In this document: piece after piece, positions 20,348-29,903 of the stretch
Layout of the letters: every line of letters begins with the position of its first letter
How positions within the stretch are numbered: the stretch's first letter is position 1
NCBI RefSeq assembly: GCF_007858285.1
Contig: NZ_VFIL01000003.1
Coordinates: 62,001 to 126,000 of the forward strand
Length of the DNA: 64,000 bases
Direction: 5' to 3'
Origin: Pseudomonas brenneri
GTDB taxonomy: Bacteria; Pseudomonadota; Gammaproteobacteria; Pseudomonadales; Pseudomonadaceae
The notes under the pieces: generated by a model
The model's database searches: none
Seen by the model: the letters and a program-made list of their open reading frames with translations, nothing else
Told to the model about the DNA's origin: nothing
Made by a program: the position numbers and the translations under genes

Positions 20348-21307
20348 ATGACGACTACCGCCCCCCCGACCCCCAGCGTCCAGCTGCTTGAGGTCTCGCC
20401 GGAATATGCCGGCCAACGCATCGACAATTTTCTTCTGGCCAGGCTCAAGGGCGTGCCCAAGACCTTGATTTATCGCATTTTGCGTAAAGGCGAAGTGCGG
20501 GTGAACAAAGGCCGGATCAAGCCCGAGTACAAGCTGCAGGCGGGCGATATCGTCCGGGTGCCACCTGTGCGGGTGCCTGAACGTGACGAGCCCGTGCCGC
20601 TGGCCCAGGGCCTGTTGCAGCGCCTTGAGGCGTCGATTGTCTTCGAAGACAGCAAGCTGATCGTGATCAACAAGCCATGTGGCATTGCGGTTCACGGCGG
20701 CAGCGGCCTGAATTTCGGGGTGATCGAAGCCTTTCGTCAGTTGCGTCCGGACGCCAAGGAGCTGGAGCTGGTCCATCGCCTGGACCGTGACACTTCCGGC
20801 CTGTTGATGATCGCCAAGAAGCGCAGCATGTTGCGCCACTTGCATACCGCCCTGCGCGGCGATGGCGTGGACAAGCGCTACATGGCCCTGGTGCGTGGCA
20901 ATTGGGCCTCTTCGATCAAGAGCGTGCGTGCGCCGTTGCAGAAGAGCAACCTGCGCTCCGGCGAGCGTATGGTCGAGGTGGACGAGGAGGGCAAGGAGGC
21001 GCTGACCCTGTTCAAGGTGCTACGGCGTTTTGGTGACTTCGCAACCATGGTCGAGGCCAAGCCGGTGACCGGGCGTACCCACCAGATTCGCGTGCATACC
21101 CTGCATGCTGGCCACTGCATTGCCGGTGATACCAAGTACGGCGACGAGGGCTTCTCCAAGGAGATTCGCGACCTTGGCGGCAAGCGCCTGTTCCTGCATG
21201 CCTACATGCTGACGGTGCCGTTGCCTGATGGTGGCGAATTGAAGTTGCAGGCCCCTGTCGATGAAATGTGGGCCAAGACCGTGGAGCGCCTGAGTGTCGC
21301 GCCCTGA
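20348..21307 (+). CDS. rluC: 23S rRNA pseudouridine synthase RluC
   Basis: RluC makes pseudouridines at positions 955, 2504 and 2580 (E. coli numbering) of 23S rRNA. The 319-residue protein has an N-terminal S4 RNA-binding domain ([20 protein letters not shown]) and the RluA-family catalytic motif [11 protein letters not shown] near residue 142, containing the catalytic aspartate. The ATG has no Shine-Dalgarno, and a TATCAT hexamer ends only 7 bases before it, so the message may be nearly leaderless. The HAD phosphatase gene overlaps its 3' end. Confidence 0.95.
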   Translation: MTTTAPPTPSVQLLEVSPEYAGQRIDNFLLARLKGVPKTLIYRILRKGEVRVNKGRIKPEYKLQAGDIVRVPPVRVPERDEPVPLAQGLLQRLEASIVFEDSKLIVINKPCGIAVHGGSGLNFGVIEAFRQLRPDAKELELVHRLDRDTSGLLMIAKKRSMLRHLHTALRGDGVDKRYMALVRGNWASSIKSVRAPLQKSNLRSGERMVEVDEEGKEALTLFKVLRRFGDFATMVEAKPVTGRTHQIRVHTLHAGHCIAGDTKYGDEGFSKEIRDLGGKRLFLHAYMLTVPLPDGGELKLQAPVDEMWAKTVERLSVAP

Positions 21308-21956
21308 CTACAAGCTGCTGATTTTTGACTGGGATGGCACCCTGTGCGATTCCATTGGTCGGATTGTCGAGTCCATGCACATGGCCTCGACCCGTTCCGG
21401 CTTCGAGCTGTGCAGCGACCTAGCGGTCAAGGGCATTATTGGCCTGGGTTTGCCGGAAGCCATTCGCACCTTGTATCCGCAGATCACAGATAGCGAGTTG
21501 GTCGCGTTTCGCGAGCATTACGCTGATCACTACATTGCCCTGGAAGCTGAGCCTTCACCCTTGTTTGAGGGTGTGGTGCAGTCCCTGGCGGCATTGCGCG
21601 AGCAGGGCTATCACCTGGCAGTGGCCACCGGCAAGGCGCGGCGCGGCCTGGATCGGGTGCTCAAGGCCAATGGTTGGGAAGATTATTTCGATATCACCCG
21701 CGCCGCTGATGAAACCGCGAGCAAACCCCATCCCTTGATGCTGGAGCAGATCATGGCGCACTGCGGGGTTTCTGCCCGCGAGTCGTTGATGGTCGGTGAT
21801 GCTTCGTTCGATTTGCTGATGGCGCGCAATGCTGGCATGGACAGTGTTGCGGTCAGCTACGGTGCCCAGTCCCCCGAAGCCTTGCAGGCGTACGAGCCGC
21901 GACTGACGATTGATCGGTTTTCTCAATTGCACGCCTGGCTCAACCAGGCCCATTAA
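21294..21956 (+). CDS. HAD family hydrolase (phosphoglycolate phosphatase-like)
   Basis: A 220-residue HAD hydrolase of the Gph/YrfG-like group. Motif I is DWDGTLCDS (nucleophile aspartate near residue 12), motif II is AVATGK, and motif IV is [11 protein letters not shown]. The start is a GTG inside the rluC reading frame, a 14-base overlap. Pseudomonads keep this gene between rluC and sppA. The substrate is not evident; phosphoglycolate or a sugar phosphate is possible. Confidence 0.88.
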   Translation: MSRPDYKLLIFDWDGTLCDSIGRIVESMHMASTRSGFELCSDLAVKGIIGLGLPEAIRTLYPQITDSELVAFREHYADHYIALEAEPSPLFEGVVQSLAALREQGYHLAVATGKARRGLDRVLKANGWEDYFDITRAADETASKPHPLMLEQIMAHCGVSARESLMVGDASFDLLMARNAGMDSVAVSYGAQSPEALQAYEPRLTIDRFSQLHAWLNQAH

Positions 21957-21977
21957 GTTTTTGCTGGGGTAGATGGC

Positions 21978-22967
21978 ATGACCGATGAGTGGAGGGCACC
22001 GAGCAAGGCCGGTGCCGACAATGGCGATGATAAAAGCTGGAAATTGCTGGAAAAGACCCTGCTGGCGGGCGTCCAGGAACAGCGTCGCGCCCGGCGCTGG
22101 GGGATCTTCTTCAAGCTCCTGACCTTTACCTACCTGATTGGCATGCTGGTGCTGTTCAGTCCCCTGGTGGACATGGAAAAAAGCGCCGTGCGCAGCGCCA
22201 ACTACACCGCACTGATCGAGGTGCGCGGGGTGATTGCCGACAAGGAGTCCGCCAGCGCCGACAACATTGTCAGCAGTCTGCGCACGGCTTTCGAGGATCC
22301 CAAGGTCAAGGGTGTGGTGCTGCGCATCAACAGTCCGGGCGGCAGTCCGGTGCAGTCGGGGTATGTCTATGACGAGATCCGTCGTCTACGCGCGCTGCAT
22401 CCGGACACCAAGCTGTACGCGGTGATCTCTGATCTGGGGGCTTCGGGCGCCTATTACATTGCCAGCGCTGCCGACCAGATCTACGCCGACAAGGCCAGCC
22501 TGGTAGGTTCCATTGGTGTGACGGCGGCCGGTTACGGTTTTGTCGGTGCCATGGAGAAGCTGGGTGTCGAGCGGCGTACCTATACGTCGGGCGAGCACAA
22601 GTCGTTCCTTGACCCGTTCCAGCCGCAAAAGGCTGAAGAAACCCAGTTCTGGCAGAGTGTGCTCGACACCACTCATCGCCAGTTTATTGCCAGCGTCAAG
22701 CAGGGGCGCGGTGAGCGACTCAAGGATAAAGAACATCCGGAGTTGTTCTCCGGCCTGATCTGGTCGGGTGAGCAGGCATTGCCGTTGGGCTTGATCGACG
22801 GCCTGGGCAGTGCCAGCTCCGTGGCGCGGGATGTGATTGGCGAGAAGGAGTTGGTGGACTTCACCGTCCAGGAATCGCCGTTCGATCGCTTCTCCAAGCG
22901 GCTGGGTGCCAGTGTGGCGGAGAAGCTGGCGCTGTATATGGGCTTCCAGGGCCCGACGCTGCGCTGA
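21978..22967 (+). CDS. sppA: Signal peptide peptidase SppA-type serine protease (S49)
   Basis: A 329-residue S49 peptidase anchored by one N-terminal membrane helix (about residues 45-62). The core has VLRINSPGGSPVQSG, the ASGAYYIASAAD block and SLVGSIGV with the likely catalytic serine. It is the short one-domain form, which works as a multimer and degrades cleaved signal peptides and small membrane peptides. It follows the HAD gene by 21 bases and is probably cotranscribed. Confidence 0.92.
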   Translation: MTDEWRAPSKAGADNGDDKSWKLLEKTLLAGVQEQRRARRWGIFFKLLTFTYLIGMLVLFSPLVDMEKSAVRSANYTALIEVRGVIADKESASADNIVSSLRTAFEDPKVKGVVLRINSPGGSPVQSGYVYDEIRRLRALHPDTKLYAVISDLGASGAYYIASAADQIYADKASLVGSIGVTAAGYGFVGAMEKLGVERRTYTSGEHKSFLDPFQPQKAEETQFWQSVLDTTHRQFIASVKQGRGERLKDKEHPELFSGLIWSGEQALPLGLIDGLGSASSVARDVIGEKELVDFTVQESPFDRFSKRLGASVAEKLALYMGFQGPTLR

Positions 22968-22992
22968 TCTCAGGGTTGGCATCGATCAAAAT

Positions 22993-23015
22993 GTGGGGGC
23001 GGGCAAGCCCGCACA
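22993..23015 (+). repeat. REP-like palindrome
   Basis: GTGGGGGCGGGCAAGCCCGC is an imperfect member of the GTGGGAGCGGGCTTGC group. It lies between the convergent sppA and maf genes and could form a hairpin through GCGGGC / GCCCGC. Confidence 0.65.
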
Positions 23016-23034
23016 TATTGGGTTTTGTGGTGTT

Positions 23035-23613
23035 CTACGGTACCTGCACACCTTCGGCCAGCAGCATATCCACCAGGCGAATCAGCGGTAGGCCGACGAG
23101 GCTGGTGGCGTCCGGCCCTTCGGTGCTCTGAAACAAGCTCACCCCCAGCCCTTCAGCCTTGAAGCTGCCAGCGCAATCGTAGGGCTGCTCGATCCGCAGG
23201 TAGCGCTCGATCTGTGCTGGGTCCAGTTGTCGCATGGTGACGGTAAAGGGGATGCAGTCCACCTGGCAATGCCCCGTTTCGCTATTGAGCAGCGCCAGGC
23301 CGGTCAGGAAGCTGACCTGCCTACCGCTGGCGGCGAGCAATTGTTCGCGGGCCTTTTCGAAGGTGTGGGGCTTGCCGATGATCTGGTCGTCGAGCGTCGC
23401 CACCTGGTCCGAGCCGATGATCAGGTGTCCAGGGTGGCTGCTGGCGAGGGCGCGAGCCTTTTCCTCGGCCAGGCGCTTGACCAGCTCGACAGCAGGCTCG
23501 TTTTTACGGTGGCTTTCGTCGATATCCGGGGAGCTGCAGATGAACGGCAGGTGCAGGCGATTGAGCAGTTCCCGGCGATAAACCGAGCTGGAAGCGAGTA
23601 ATAAAGGCAACAT
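23035..23613 (-). CDS. Maf family nucleotide pyrophosphatase (YceF type)
   Basis: A 192-residue Maf protein of the YceF subgroup, which hydrolyses 7-methyl-GTP in E. coli. The N-terminus LLLASSSVYRRELLNRL and the IIGSDQVATLDDQIIGKP motif are characteristic. The ATG follows TGAGGAGAG. The reading frame stays open far upstream, but the conserved Maf N-terminus fixes the start. It is divergent from yceD, 105 bases away, as in many gammaproteobacteria. Confidence 0.94.
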   Translation of the reverse strand: MLPLLLASSSVYRRELLNRLHLPFICSSPDIDESHRKNEPAVELVKRLAEEKARALASSHPGHLIIGSDQVATLDDQIIGKPHTFEKAREQLLAASGRQVSFLTGLALLNSETGHCQVDCIPFTVTMRQLDPAQIERYLRIEQPYDCAGSFKAEGLGVSLFQSTEGPDATSLVGLPLIRLVDMLLAEGVQVP

Positions 23614-23681
23614 GTGGCTCTCCTCAAGGCAGTTGCGGATTCTAGCGAGCGGGCAGTCTGGCGCACAGGGCTGAATTTCCT

Positions 23682-23709
23682 TTGACATGGCCGGGTGCAT
23701 CCCTATAAT
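23682..23709 (+). promoter_or_regulatory. Consensus sigma-70 promoter of the yceD-rpmF-plsX-fab operon
   Basis: TTGACA and TATAAT, both perfect consensus hexamers, are separated by 16 bases. The expected start site is near 23716, only about 3 bases before the yceD ATG. Confidence 0.9.
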
Positions 23710-23718
23710 GCTGCGCCT

Positions 23719-24249
23719 ATGTTGAATGACCCGATTCCACCTCACGTTGACCCGCGCAAATTGGCTGATCGTGGCACCACCCTCCAAGGTGAAGTGTTGC
23801 TGGCCGATTTGGAGAGACTCTGCGACCCGCTTTCCGACAATGTCGGTACGGTGCAGGCTAAATTCGTTTTTGAACGAGATGAACGTAAATCTGTGGTAAT
23901 CCACAGCTTTATCGACACCGAGGTCAAAATGGTTTGCCAGCGTTGTCTTGAGCTGGTCACCCTGCCGATCCACAGCGAATGCAGTTATGCTGTGGTGAAA
24001 GAGGGTGCGAATACCCAGTCGTTGCCGAAAGGTTATGACGTGCTGGAACTGGGCGAAGATCCTTTGGATCTGCATGCACTGATCGAGGAAGAGCTTTTGC
24101 TCGCCTTGCCCATTGTGCCTGCTCATCATCCGGAAGAATGCCAGCAGCCGGCGGGGCTCGATGACGAGTCCGAACCGAGCGAGGACGAGGTAACGCGGTC
24201 CAACCCGTTCAGTGTATTGGCGCAGTTAAAGCGTGACCCAAACGTTTAG
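23719..24249 (+). CDS. yceD: YceD/DUF177 family protein (23S rRNA accumulation)
   Basis: A 176-residue YceD protein, needed for normal 23S rRNA accumulation in the E. coli family member. It has the CQRCLELV cysteine pair near residue 76 and the conserved C-terminal NPFSVLAQLKRDP motif. The N-terminus MLNDPIPPHVDPRKLA aligns in register with E. coli YceD, which supports this ATG. There is no Shine-Dalgarno, and the predicted transcript begins only a few bases upstream, so translation is probably leaderless. rpmF follows by 13 bases. Confidence 0.93.
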   Translation: MLNDPIPPHVDPRKLADRGTTLQGEVLLADLERLCDPLSDNVGTVQAKFVFERDERKSVVIHSFIDTEVKMVCQRCLELVTLPIHSECSYAVVKEGANTQSLPKGYDVLELGEDPLDLHALIEEELLLALPIVPAHHPEECQQPAGLDDESEPSEDEVTRSNPFSVLAQLKRDPNV

Positions 24250-24262
24250 GAGTTAATCAATT

Positions 24263-24445
24263 ATGGCTGTTCAGCAGAACAAAAAATCCCGCTCTGCCCG
24301 TGACATGCGTCGTTCGCACGATGCCCTGACGGCAAGCACTCTGTCTGTAGAAAAAACCACCGGTGAAATTCACCTGCGTCACCACGTATCGCCAGAAGGC
24401 GTATACCGTGGCCGTAAAGTGATCGACAAGGGCGCTGACGAGTAA
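24263..24445 (+). CDS. rpmF: 50S ribosomal protein L32
   Basis: The 60-residue L32 protein of the large ribosomal subunit, with the basic N-terminus [17 protein letters not shown] and the family end [19 protein letters not shown] precedes the ATG. It lies between yceD and plsX in the conserved order that links ribosome and lipid synthesis. Confidence 0.97.
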   Translation: MAVQQNKKSRSARDMRRSHDALTASTLSVEKTTGEIHLRHHVSPEGVYRGRKVIDKGADE

Positions 24446-24449
24446 TCAC

Positions 24450-25460
24450 TTGTCTGCTCAAGTCATCGCGATTGACGCAATGGGCGGGGACTTCGGTCCC
24501 CGCAGCATTGTTCAGGCCTGCATTGCCAGCCTGTCTGCAACGCCCTCGCTGCACCTGACCCTTGTCGGTCAACCTTCCCTACTTGAAGAACTGATTGCCA
24601 GTCATCCGGCTGTGGATCGCGCGCGCCTGACGATAATGCCGGCCAGCGAAACCATCGGCATGGACGAAAAACCGGCCCAGGCCCTGCGTGGCAAACCCGA
24701 CTCTTCCATGCGCGTGGCCCTTGAGCTGCTGCGTGACGGCAAGGTCCAGGCGTGTGTCAGTGCGGGCAATACCGGGGCGCTGATGGCGTTGTCTCGTCAT
24801 GTGCTGAAAACCTTGCCGGGGATTGACCGGCCTGCGATGGTCGCGGCGATCCCGACCCAGCGTGGCTATTGCCAGTTGCTGGACCTGGGGGCGAATGTCG
24901 ATTGCAGTGCCGAGCACCTGTTGCACTTTGCCCTGATGGGTTCGGTGGCGGCTGAAGCGCTGGGTGTGGTGCGGCCCCGGGTCGCCTTGCTCAATATCGG
25001 CACCGAGGACATCAAGGGCAACCAGCAGGTCAAGTTGGCCGCCAGCCTGCTGCAGCAGGCGCGGGGGTTGAACTACATCGGGTTTATCGAAGGTGATGGG
25101 TTATATCGTGGCGAGGCCGATGTGGTGGTTTGCGACGGTTTTGTCGGCAATATCCTACTCAAATCCAGCGAAGGCCTGGCTACGATGATTGCTGCTCGCA
25201 TTGAGGCCTTGTTCAAGCAGGGCATCGCCTCGCGACTGGTGGGTGCCTTGGCGCTGCCGTTGATGCGGCGCCTGCAGGCCGATTTGGCTCCGGCTCGGCA
25301 TAACGGCGCCAGCTTTCTCGGTTTGCAGGGCATTGTGGTAAAAAGCCACGGTTCGGCGGGTGTCCAGGGCTTTCAGAGTGCCATTGCGCGTGCCCAGATC
25401 GAGATCCAGGAGAACCTGCCGCAACGCTTGCATGGCCGTCTTGAGGATCTGTTGTCTTAG
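24450..25460 (+). CDS. plsX: Phosphate acyltransferase PlsX
   Basis: PlsX converts acyl-ACP and phosphate to acyl-phosphate for phospholipid synthesis at the membrane. The 336-residue protein starts [17 protein letters not shown] from a TTG codon 4 bases after rpmF, without a strong Shine-Dalgarno, so it may depend on coupling. [10 protein letters not shown] near residue 108 and [17 protein letters not shown] near 227 are family signatures. fabH, which follows plsX in E. coli, is not here. Confidence 0.96.
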   Translation: MSAQVIAIDAMGGDFGPRSIVQACIASLSATPSLHLTLVGQPSLLEELIASHPAVDRARLTIMPASETIGMDEKPAQALRGKPDSSMRVALELLRDGKVQACVSAGNTGALMALSRHVLKTLPGIDRPAMVAAIPTQRGYCQLLDLGANVDCSAEHLLHFALMGSVAAEALGVVRPRVALLNIGTEDIKGNQQVKLAASLLQQARGLNYIGFIEGDGLYRGEADVVVCDGFVGNILLKSSEGLATMIAARIEALFKQGIASRLVGALALPLMRRLQADLAPARHNGASFLGLQGIVVKSHGSAGVQGFQSAIARAQIEIQENLPQRLHGRLEDLLS

Positions 25461-25587
25461 GCGAATTGGTCCGGGAATGCTTAAATGTGACCGGCCAGTT
25501 CAATTGACCATCCAATCTGTCAGTTTCTTGCGCTCCCAGCTGTGGGGCGTCAATTCACCGACGACCAGATCATTAGGGGCTTGTTAC

Positions 25588-26526
25588 ATGTCTACATCCC
25601 TCGCATTCGTCTTTCCAGGGCAGGGTTCGCAGTCCCTCGGCATGTTGGCCGAGCTGGGCGCGCAATACCCGCTAGTCCTGGAAACATTCAAGGAAGCTTC
25701 CGCTGCCTTGGGCTACGACCTTTGGGCTTTGACCCAGGACGGGCCGGAAGAACTGCTCAATCAAACCGATAAAACCCAGCCGGCCATCCTGACGGCTTCC
25801 ATCGCGCTGTGGCGCGTCTGGTTGGCCGAAGGCGGCGCACGCCCGGCTTTTGTTGCCGGTCACAGCCTGGGCGAATACAGCGCCTTGGTCGCGGCAGGCA
25901 GCCTGACCCTTGCTGAGGCGGTCAAGCTGGTAGAGCGCCGTGGCCAACTGATGCAAGAAGCGGTTCCGGCCGGGCAGGGCGGCATGGCCGCTATCCTGGG
26001 CCTGGACGACGCGGTGGTGATCGAAGCCTGTGCCGAATCGGCCCAGGGTGAAGTGGTCAGCGCGGTGAACTTCAACTCCCCTGGCCAGGTGGTGATCGCC
26101 GGTGCCAAGGCGGCAGTTGAGCGTGCCGTCGAAGGCTGCAAGGCCCGTGGGGCCAAGCGCGCATTGCCGCTGCCGGTCAGCGTGCCGTCCCATTGCGAGC
26201 TGATGCGCCCGGCCGCCGAGCGGTTTGCCGAGTCCATCGCCGCCATCAACTGGCAGGCACCGCAGATCCCGCTGGTGCAAAACGTCAGCGCCGACGTGGC
26301 GCCGGACCTGGACACCCTCAAGCGCGACCTGCTGGAGCAGCTGTACAAGCCGGTGCGCTGGGTTGAATCGGTCCAGACCCTGGCTGCCAAGGGCGCTACC
26401 CAACTGGTTGAGTGTGGTCCGGGCAAAGTCCTGGCCGGTCTCAACAAGCGTTGCGCCGAAGGCGTGTCGACGTCCAATCTCAATACCCCGGATGGCTTCG
26501 TAGCCGCCCGCGCCGCACTGGCCTGA
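25588..26526 (+). CDS. fabD: Malonyl-CoA:ACP transacylase
   Basis: FabD transfers malonyl groups from CoA to ACP for type II fatty acid synthesis. The 312-residue protein has FVFPGQGSQSLGM at the N-terminus and the active-site GHSLGEYSAL (H92, S93). The start is the ATG after TAGGGGC; the frame is open further upstream, but that sequence does not resemble FabD. A 127-base gap separates it from plsX, where fabH would lie in enteric bacteria. fabG starts 17 bases downstream. Confidence 0.97.
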   Translation: MSTSLAFVFPGQGSQSLGMLAELGAQYPLVLETFKEASAALGYDLWALTQDGPEELLNQTDKTQPAILTASIALWRVWLAEGGARPAFVAGHSLGEYSALVAAGSLTLAEAVKLVERRGQLMQEAVPAGQGGMAAILGLDDAVVIEACAESAQGEVVSAVNFNSPGQVVIAGAKAAVERAVEGCKARGAKRALPLPVSVPSHCELMRPAAERFAESIAAINWQAPQIPLVQNVSADVAPDLDTLKRDLLEQLYKPVRWVESVQTLAAKGATQLVECGPGKVLAGLNKRCAEGVSTSNLNTPDGFVAARAALA

Positions 26527-26543
26527 ACTAAGGAGAAGCCTGC

Positions 26544-27287
26544 ATGAGTCTGCAAGGTAAAGTTGCACTGGTTACCGGCGCAAGCCGTGGCATTGGCCAG
26601 GCGATCGCCCTGGAGCTGGGTCGTCAGGGTGCCATCGTGATCGGTACTGCCACCTCCGCCTCGGGCGCCGAGCGTATCGCCGCGACCCTGAAGGAAAATG
26701 GCGTGCAGGGCACCGGTCTTGAACTCAACGTGACCAGCGATGAGTCCGTGGCTGCTGTCTTGGCCCAGATCACTGCACAGTTCGGTGTGCCGGCTATTCT
26801 GGTGAACAACGCCGGGATTACCCGTGACAACCTGATGATGCGCATGAAAGACGACGAGTGGTACGACGTGGTCGATACCAACTTGAACAGTCTGTTTCGC
26901 CTGTCCAAGGGTGTTTTGCGCGGCATGACCAAGGCGCGTTGGGGGCGAATTATCAATATTGGCTCCGTAGTGGGTGCCATGGGCAACGCAGGCCAAGTAA
27001 ACTACGCCTCTGCCAAGGCCGGCCTGGAAGGTTTCAGCCGTGCCCTGGCACGTGAAGTCGGCTCGCGGTCGATTACGGTCAACTCGGTAGCTCCAGGGTT
27101 TATCGATACCGATATGACCCGTGAGTTGCCTGAAGCGCAACGTGAAGCGTTGCTGACGCAAATTCCGCTGGGCCGTCTGGGCCAGGCCCAAGAGATCGCC
27201 AATGTGGTCTCTTTCCTGGCGTCTGACGGTGCGGCATACGTGACTGGGGCTACAATCCCGGTGAACGGCGGGATGTACATGAGTTAA
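26544..27287 (+). CDS. fabG: 3-oxoacyl-ACP reductase
   Basis: FabG reduces 3-oxoacyl-ACP with NADPH. The 247-residue short-chain dehydrogenase has the cofactor motif TGASRGIGQA (about 12-21), NNAG near 86-89, and the YASAK catalytic pair near 153-157. The AAGGAGA ribosome binding site is good. A separate acpP promoter lies in the 191-base gap that follows. Confidence 0.97.
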   Translation: MSLQGKVALVTGASRGIGQAIALELGRQGAIVIGTATSASGAERIAATLKENGVQGTGLELNVTSDESVAAVLAQITAQFGVPAILVNNAGITRDNLMMRMKDDEWYDVVDTNLNSLFRLSKGVLRGMTKARWGRIINIGSVVGAMGNAGQVNYASAKAGLEGFSRALAREVGSRSITVNSVAPGFIDTDMTRELPEAQREALLTQIPLGRLGQAQEIANVVSFLASDGAAYVTGATIPVNGGMYMS

Positions 27288-27399
27288 ATTGTGACGGATC
27301 GCTTCAAAAAAATGTCATACGAGCTGTCTAAAATCCGTTATAAAGCTGCAATCTATTTATAGGCAGGTGGTCGGTAGGGTACGAGGGTGAAGCTTTCAG

Positions 27400-27427
27400 T
27401 TGAAAAGCTGAAAAGCCTTTCTATACA
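27400..27427 (+). promoter_or_regulatory. Promoter of acpP
   Basis: TTGAAA and TATACA with a 16-base spacer lie about 50 bases upstream of acpP. A dedicated strong promoter fits the high demand for acyl carrier protein. Confidence 0.65.
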
Positions 27428-27478
27428 CTTACCCACTGGCCAGCTGCCTGAATTTGTCCATTAGGAGTTAAACAAGGT

Positions 27479-27715
27479 ATGAGCACCATCGAAGAGCGCG
27501 TCAAGAAAATCGTCGCCGAGCAACTGGGCGTTAAAGAAGAAGAAGTGGTCAACACTGCTTCCTTCGTAGAAGACCTGGGTGCCGATTCCCTTGACACCGT
27601 TGAGCTGGTGATGGCTCTGGAAGAGGAATTCGAGACCGAAATCCCGGACGAAGAAGCTGAAAAAATCACTACTGTTCAAGCTGCTATCGACTACGTTACT
27701 AGCCACCAGGCGTAA
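27479..27715 (+). CDS. acpP: Acyl carrier protein
   Basis: A 78-residue acidic acyl carrier protein. The phosphopantetheine attachment site is S37 in [12 protein letters not shown]. It carries the growing acyl chain among the Fab enzymes and donates acyl groups to lipid A, phospholipid and lipoate synthesis. TAGGAG precedes the ATG. It has its own promoter upstream and an intrinsic terminator downstream, so it can be made in excess over its neighbours. Confidence 0.98.
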   Translation: MSTIEERVKKIVAEQLGVKEEEVVNTASFVEDLGADSLDTVELVMALEEEFETEIPDEEAEKITTVQAAIDYVTSHQA

Positions 27716-27745
27716 TAGTTTGTAATCGTCGCTTGCTGTTATGGA

Positions 27746-27779
27746 AAAACCGCACTGCTGTAACGGCGTGCGGTTTTTT
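27746..27779 (+). terminator. Intrinsic terminator after acpP
   Basis: Stem AAAACCGCAC / GTGCGGTTTT with a 12-base loop and a T run. It probably attenuates read-through into fabF. Confidence 0.88.
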
Positions 27780-27842
27780 CTTTAGCTCTGATGAAAAATG
27801 AGCTGTGAAGCAAAGTGTCGTCATTAGAAAAAGGAGAGTGCT

Positions 27843-29087
27843 GTGTCGCGTAGACGCGTCGTAGTCACCGGTATGGGTATGTTGTCGCCACTGGGTACGG
27901 ATGTGCCGAGCAGTTGGCAGGGCATTCTGGCTGGCCACAGTGGTATTGGTCTGATCGAGCATACGGACCTTTCTGCCTATTCCACCCGTTTTGGCGGCTC
28001 GGTAAAGGGCTTCAACGTCGAGGAATATCTCTCGATCAAGGAATCCCGAAAACTCGACCTGTTCATTCAATACGGCTTGGCGGCCGGTTTTCAGGCAGTG
28101 CGTAATGCCGGCCTGGAAGTCACCGATGCCAACCGTGATCGCATTGGCGTGGCCATGGGCTCGGGTATTGGTGGTCTGACCAATATCGAAGAAACCAGCC
28201 GCACGCTGCACGACTCCGGCCCTCGTCGAATTTCACCGTTCTTCGTCCCGGGCTCGATCATCAATATGATTTCCGGTTTCCTGTCCATCCATCTGGGTGC
28301 CCAGGGGCCTAACTACGCCATTTCCACGGCGTGCACCACGGGCACTCACTGCATCGGCATGGCGGCGCGCAATATCGCCTATGACGAAGCTGACGTGATG
28401 ATCGCCGGTGGCGCCGAAATGGCCGCCTGTGGCCTGGGCATGGGCGGCTTCGGCGCGTCGCGTGCGCTGTCTACACGCAATGACGAGCCGACCCGCGCCA
28501 GTCGTCCGTGGGACAAGGGCCGTGATGGCTTTGTGCTGTCCGACGGCGCCGGTGCCCTGGTTCTCGAAGAGCTGGAGCACGCCAAGGCCCGCGGCGCGAC
28601 GATCTATGCCGAGCTGATCGGTTTTGGCATGAGTGGCGATGCTTACCACATGACCTCGCCACCCGCCGACGGCGCGGGCGCTGCGCGTTGCATCAGCAAT
28701 GCCCTGCGCGACGCGAAGATCAATGTCGATCAGGTGCAGTACATCAACGCCCACGGCACCTCGACGCCCACGGGTGACCTGGCGGAAGCGCAGGCCATCA
28801 AGTCGGTATTCGGTGAGCACGCCTACAAGCTGGCGGTCAGTTCCACCAAGTCCATGACCGGTCACCTGTTGGGTGCGGCAGGTGCGGTCGAAGCGATTTT
28901 CAGCGTGCTGGCGATCAAGGATCAGGTCGCGCCGCCGACCATCAACCTTGATGAGCCGGATGAGGGCTGCGACCTGAACTTCGTGCCTCACGAGCCGCAG
29001 AAAATGCCGATCGACGTGGTGTTGTCCAACTCGTTCGGCTTTGGTGGTACCAACGGTTCCCTGGTGTTCCGCCGGTTCGCCGAGTGA
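27843..29087 (+). CDS. fabF: 3-oxoacyl-ACP synthase II
   Basis: FabF is the condensing enzyme that elongates acyl-ACP and controls cis-vaccenate formation. The 414-residue protein carries the Cys-His-His triad: C164 in STACTTGTH, histidine in [11 protein letters not shown] and histidine in [11 protein letters not shown]. The start is a GTG after AAAGGAGAG. Its stop is fused to the pabC start (GTGATG). Confidence 0.97.
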   Translation: MSRRRVVVTGMGMLSPLGTDVPSSWQGILAGHSGIGLIEHTDLSAYSTRFGGSVKGFNVEEYLSIKESRKLDLFIQYGLAAGFQAVRNAGLEVTDANRDRIGVAMGSGIGGLTNIEETSRTLHDSGPRRISPFFVPGSIINMISGFLSIHLGAQGPNYAISTACTTGTHCIGMAARNIAYDEADVMIAGGAEMAACGLGMGGFGASRALSTRNDEPTRASRPWDKGRDGFVLSDGAGALVLEELEHAKARGATIYAELIGFGMSGDAYHMTSPPADGAGAARCISNALRDAKINVDQVQYINAHGTSTPTGDLAEAQAIKSVFGEHAYKLAVSSTKSMTGHLLGAAGAVEAIFSVLAIKDQVAPPTINLDEPDEGCDLNFVPHEPQKMPIDVVLSNSFGFGGTNGSLVFRRFAE

Positions 29088-29902
29088 TGCACAGCTGGGT
29101 CGACGGTCAGCCAGCGGATACCGTGCCGCTCAAAGATCGCGGCCTGGCCTACGGCGATGGTTTGTTTGAAACCATCGCGGTCAAGGCCGGGCAGCCCGTG
29201 CTGCTTGACCGCCACCTGCAACGCCTTGACGAAGGTTGCAGGCGCCTGGCGCTTACCGTCGACCAGGCACTGATCCGCCACGAGTTGCTGGCCTACGCGG
29301 CAGCCCTCGGTGACGGCGTGCTCAAGTTGATTCTCACCCGTGGCGATAGCTTGCGCGGTTATGGCATCAACCCAGGCGCCCCGGCGCGCCGTATCCTGCA
29401 AGGCAGCCCGCCTGCCACCTATCCCGAGGCTCATGGATCATCAGGCGTGCGCCTGTTTCCATGTGCCACCCGTTTGTCCGAGCAACCCTTGCTCGCCGGT
29501 CTCAAACACCTCAACCGCCTCGAACAGGTCCTGGCTCGCGCCGAGTGGCAAGATGCAGATCACGCTGAAGGATTGATGCTGGATATGTCCGGGCGCGTCA
29601 TCGAAGGCGTGTTCAGCAATCTGTTCCTGGTGCGTGACGGCCAGTTGCTGACCGCCGACCTGAGCCGCTGTGGCGTGGCCGGCGTCATGCGCGCCGAGCT
29701 GTTGAGCAGGGCCGAGGCGTTGGGCATTGTCACCACCGTTGCCGATATCAGCCTTGCGCAGTTGCAGCAGGCCGATGAAGTGTTCGTCTGCAACAGCGTA
29801 TATGGCATTTGGCCGGTGCTTGGATGTGGGCCAATGAGCTGGTCGGCCGGGCCACTCACCCGTAAACTGCAAGGCATTGTTCGCGCGCTATTGGGTGTTT
29901 GA
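29087..29902 (+). CDS. pabC: Aminodeoxychorismate lyase
   Basis: PabC releases pyruvate from 4-amino-4-deoxychorismate to give p-aminobenzoate for folate. The 271-residue protein is a fold-type IV PLP enzyme: GLAYGDGLFET near residue 21, the PLP lysine in LKHLNRLEQVLA near 140, and EGVFSNLFLV near 175. The ATG overlaps the fabF stop; a GTG one codon upstream is possible. Its place between fabF and mltG is conserved in gammaproteobacteria. Confidence 0.94.
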   Translation: MHSWVDGQPADTVPLKDRGLAYGDGLFETIAVKAGQPVLLDRHLQRLDEGCRRLALTVDQALIRHELLAYAAALGDGVLKLILTRGDSLRGYGINPGAPARRILQGSPPATYPEAHGSSGVRLFPCATRLSEQPLLAGLKHLNRLEQVLARAEWQDADHAEGLMLDMSGRVIEGVFSNLFLVRDGQLLTADLSRCGVAGVMRAELLSRAEALGIVTTVADISLAQLQQADEVFVCNSVYGIWPVLGCGPMSWSAGPLTRKLQGIVRALLGV

Positions 29903-29903
29903 T

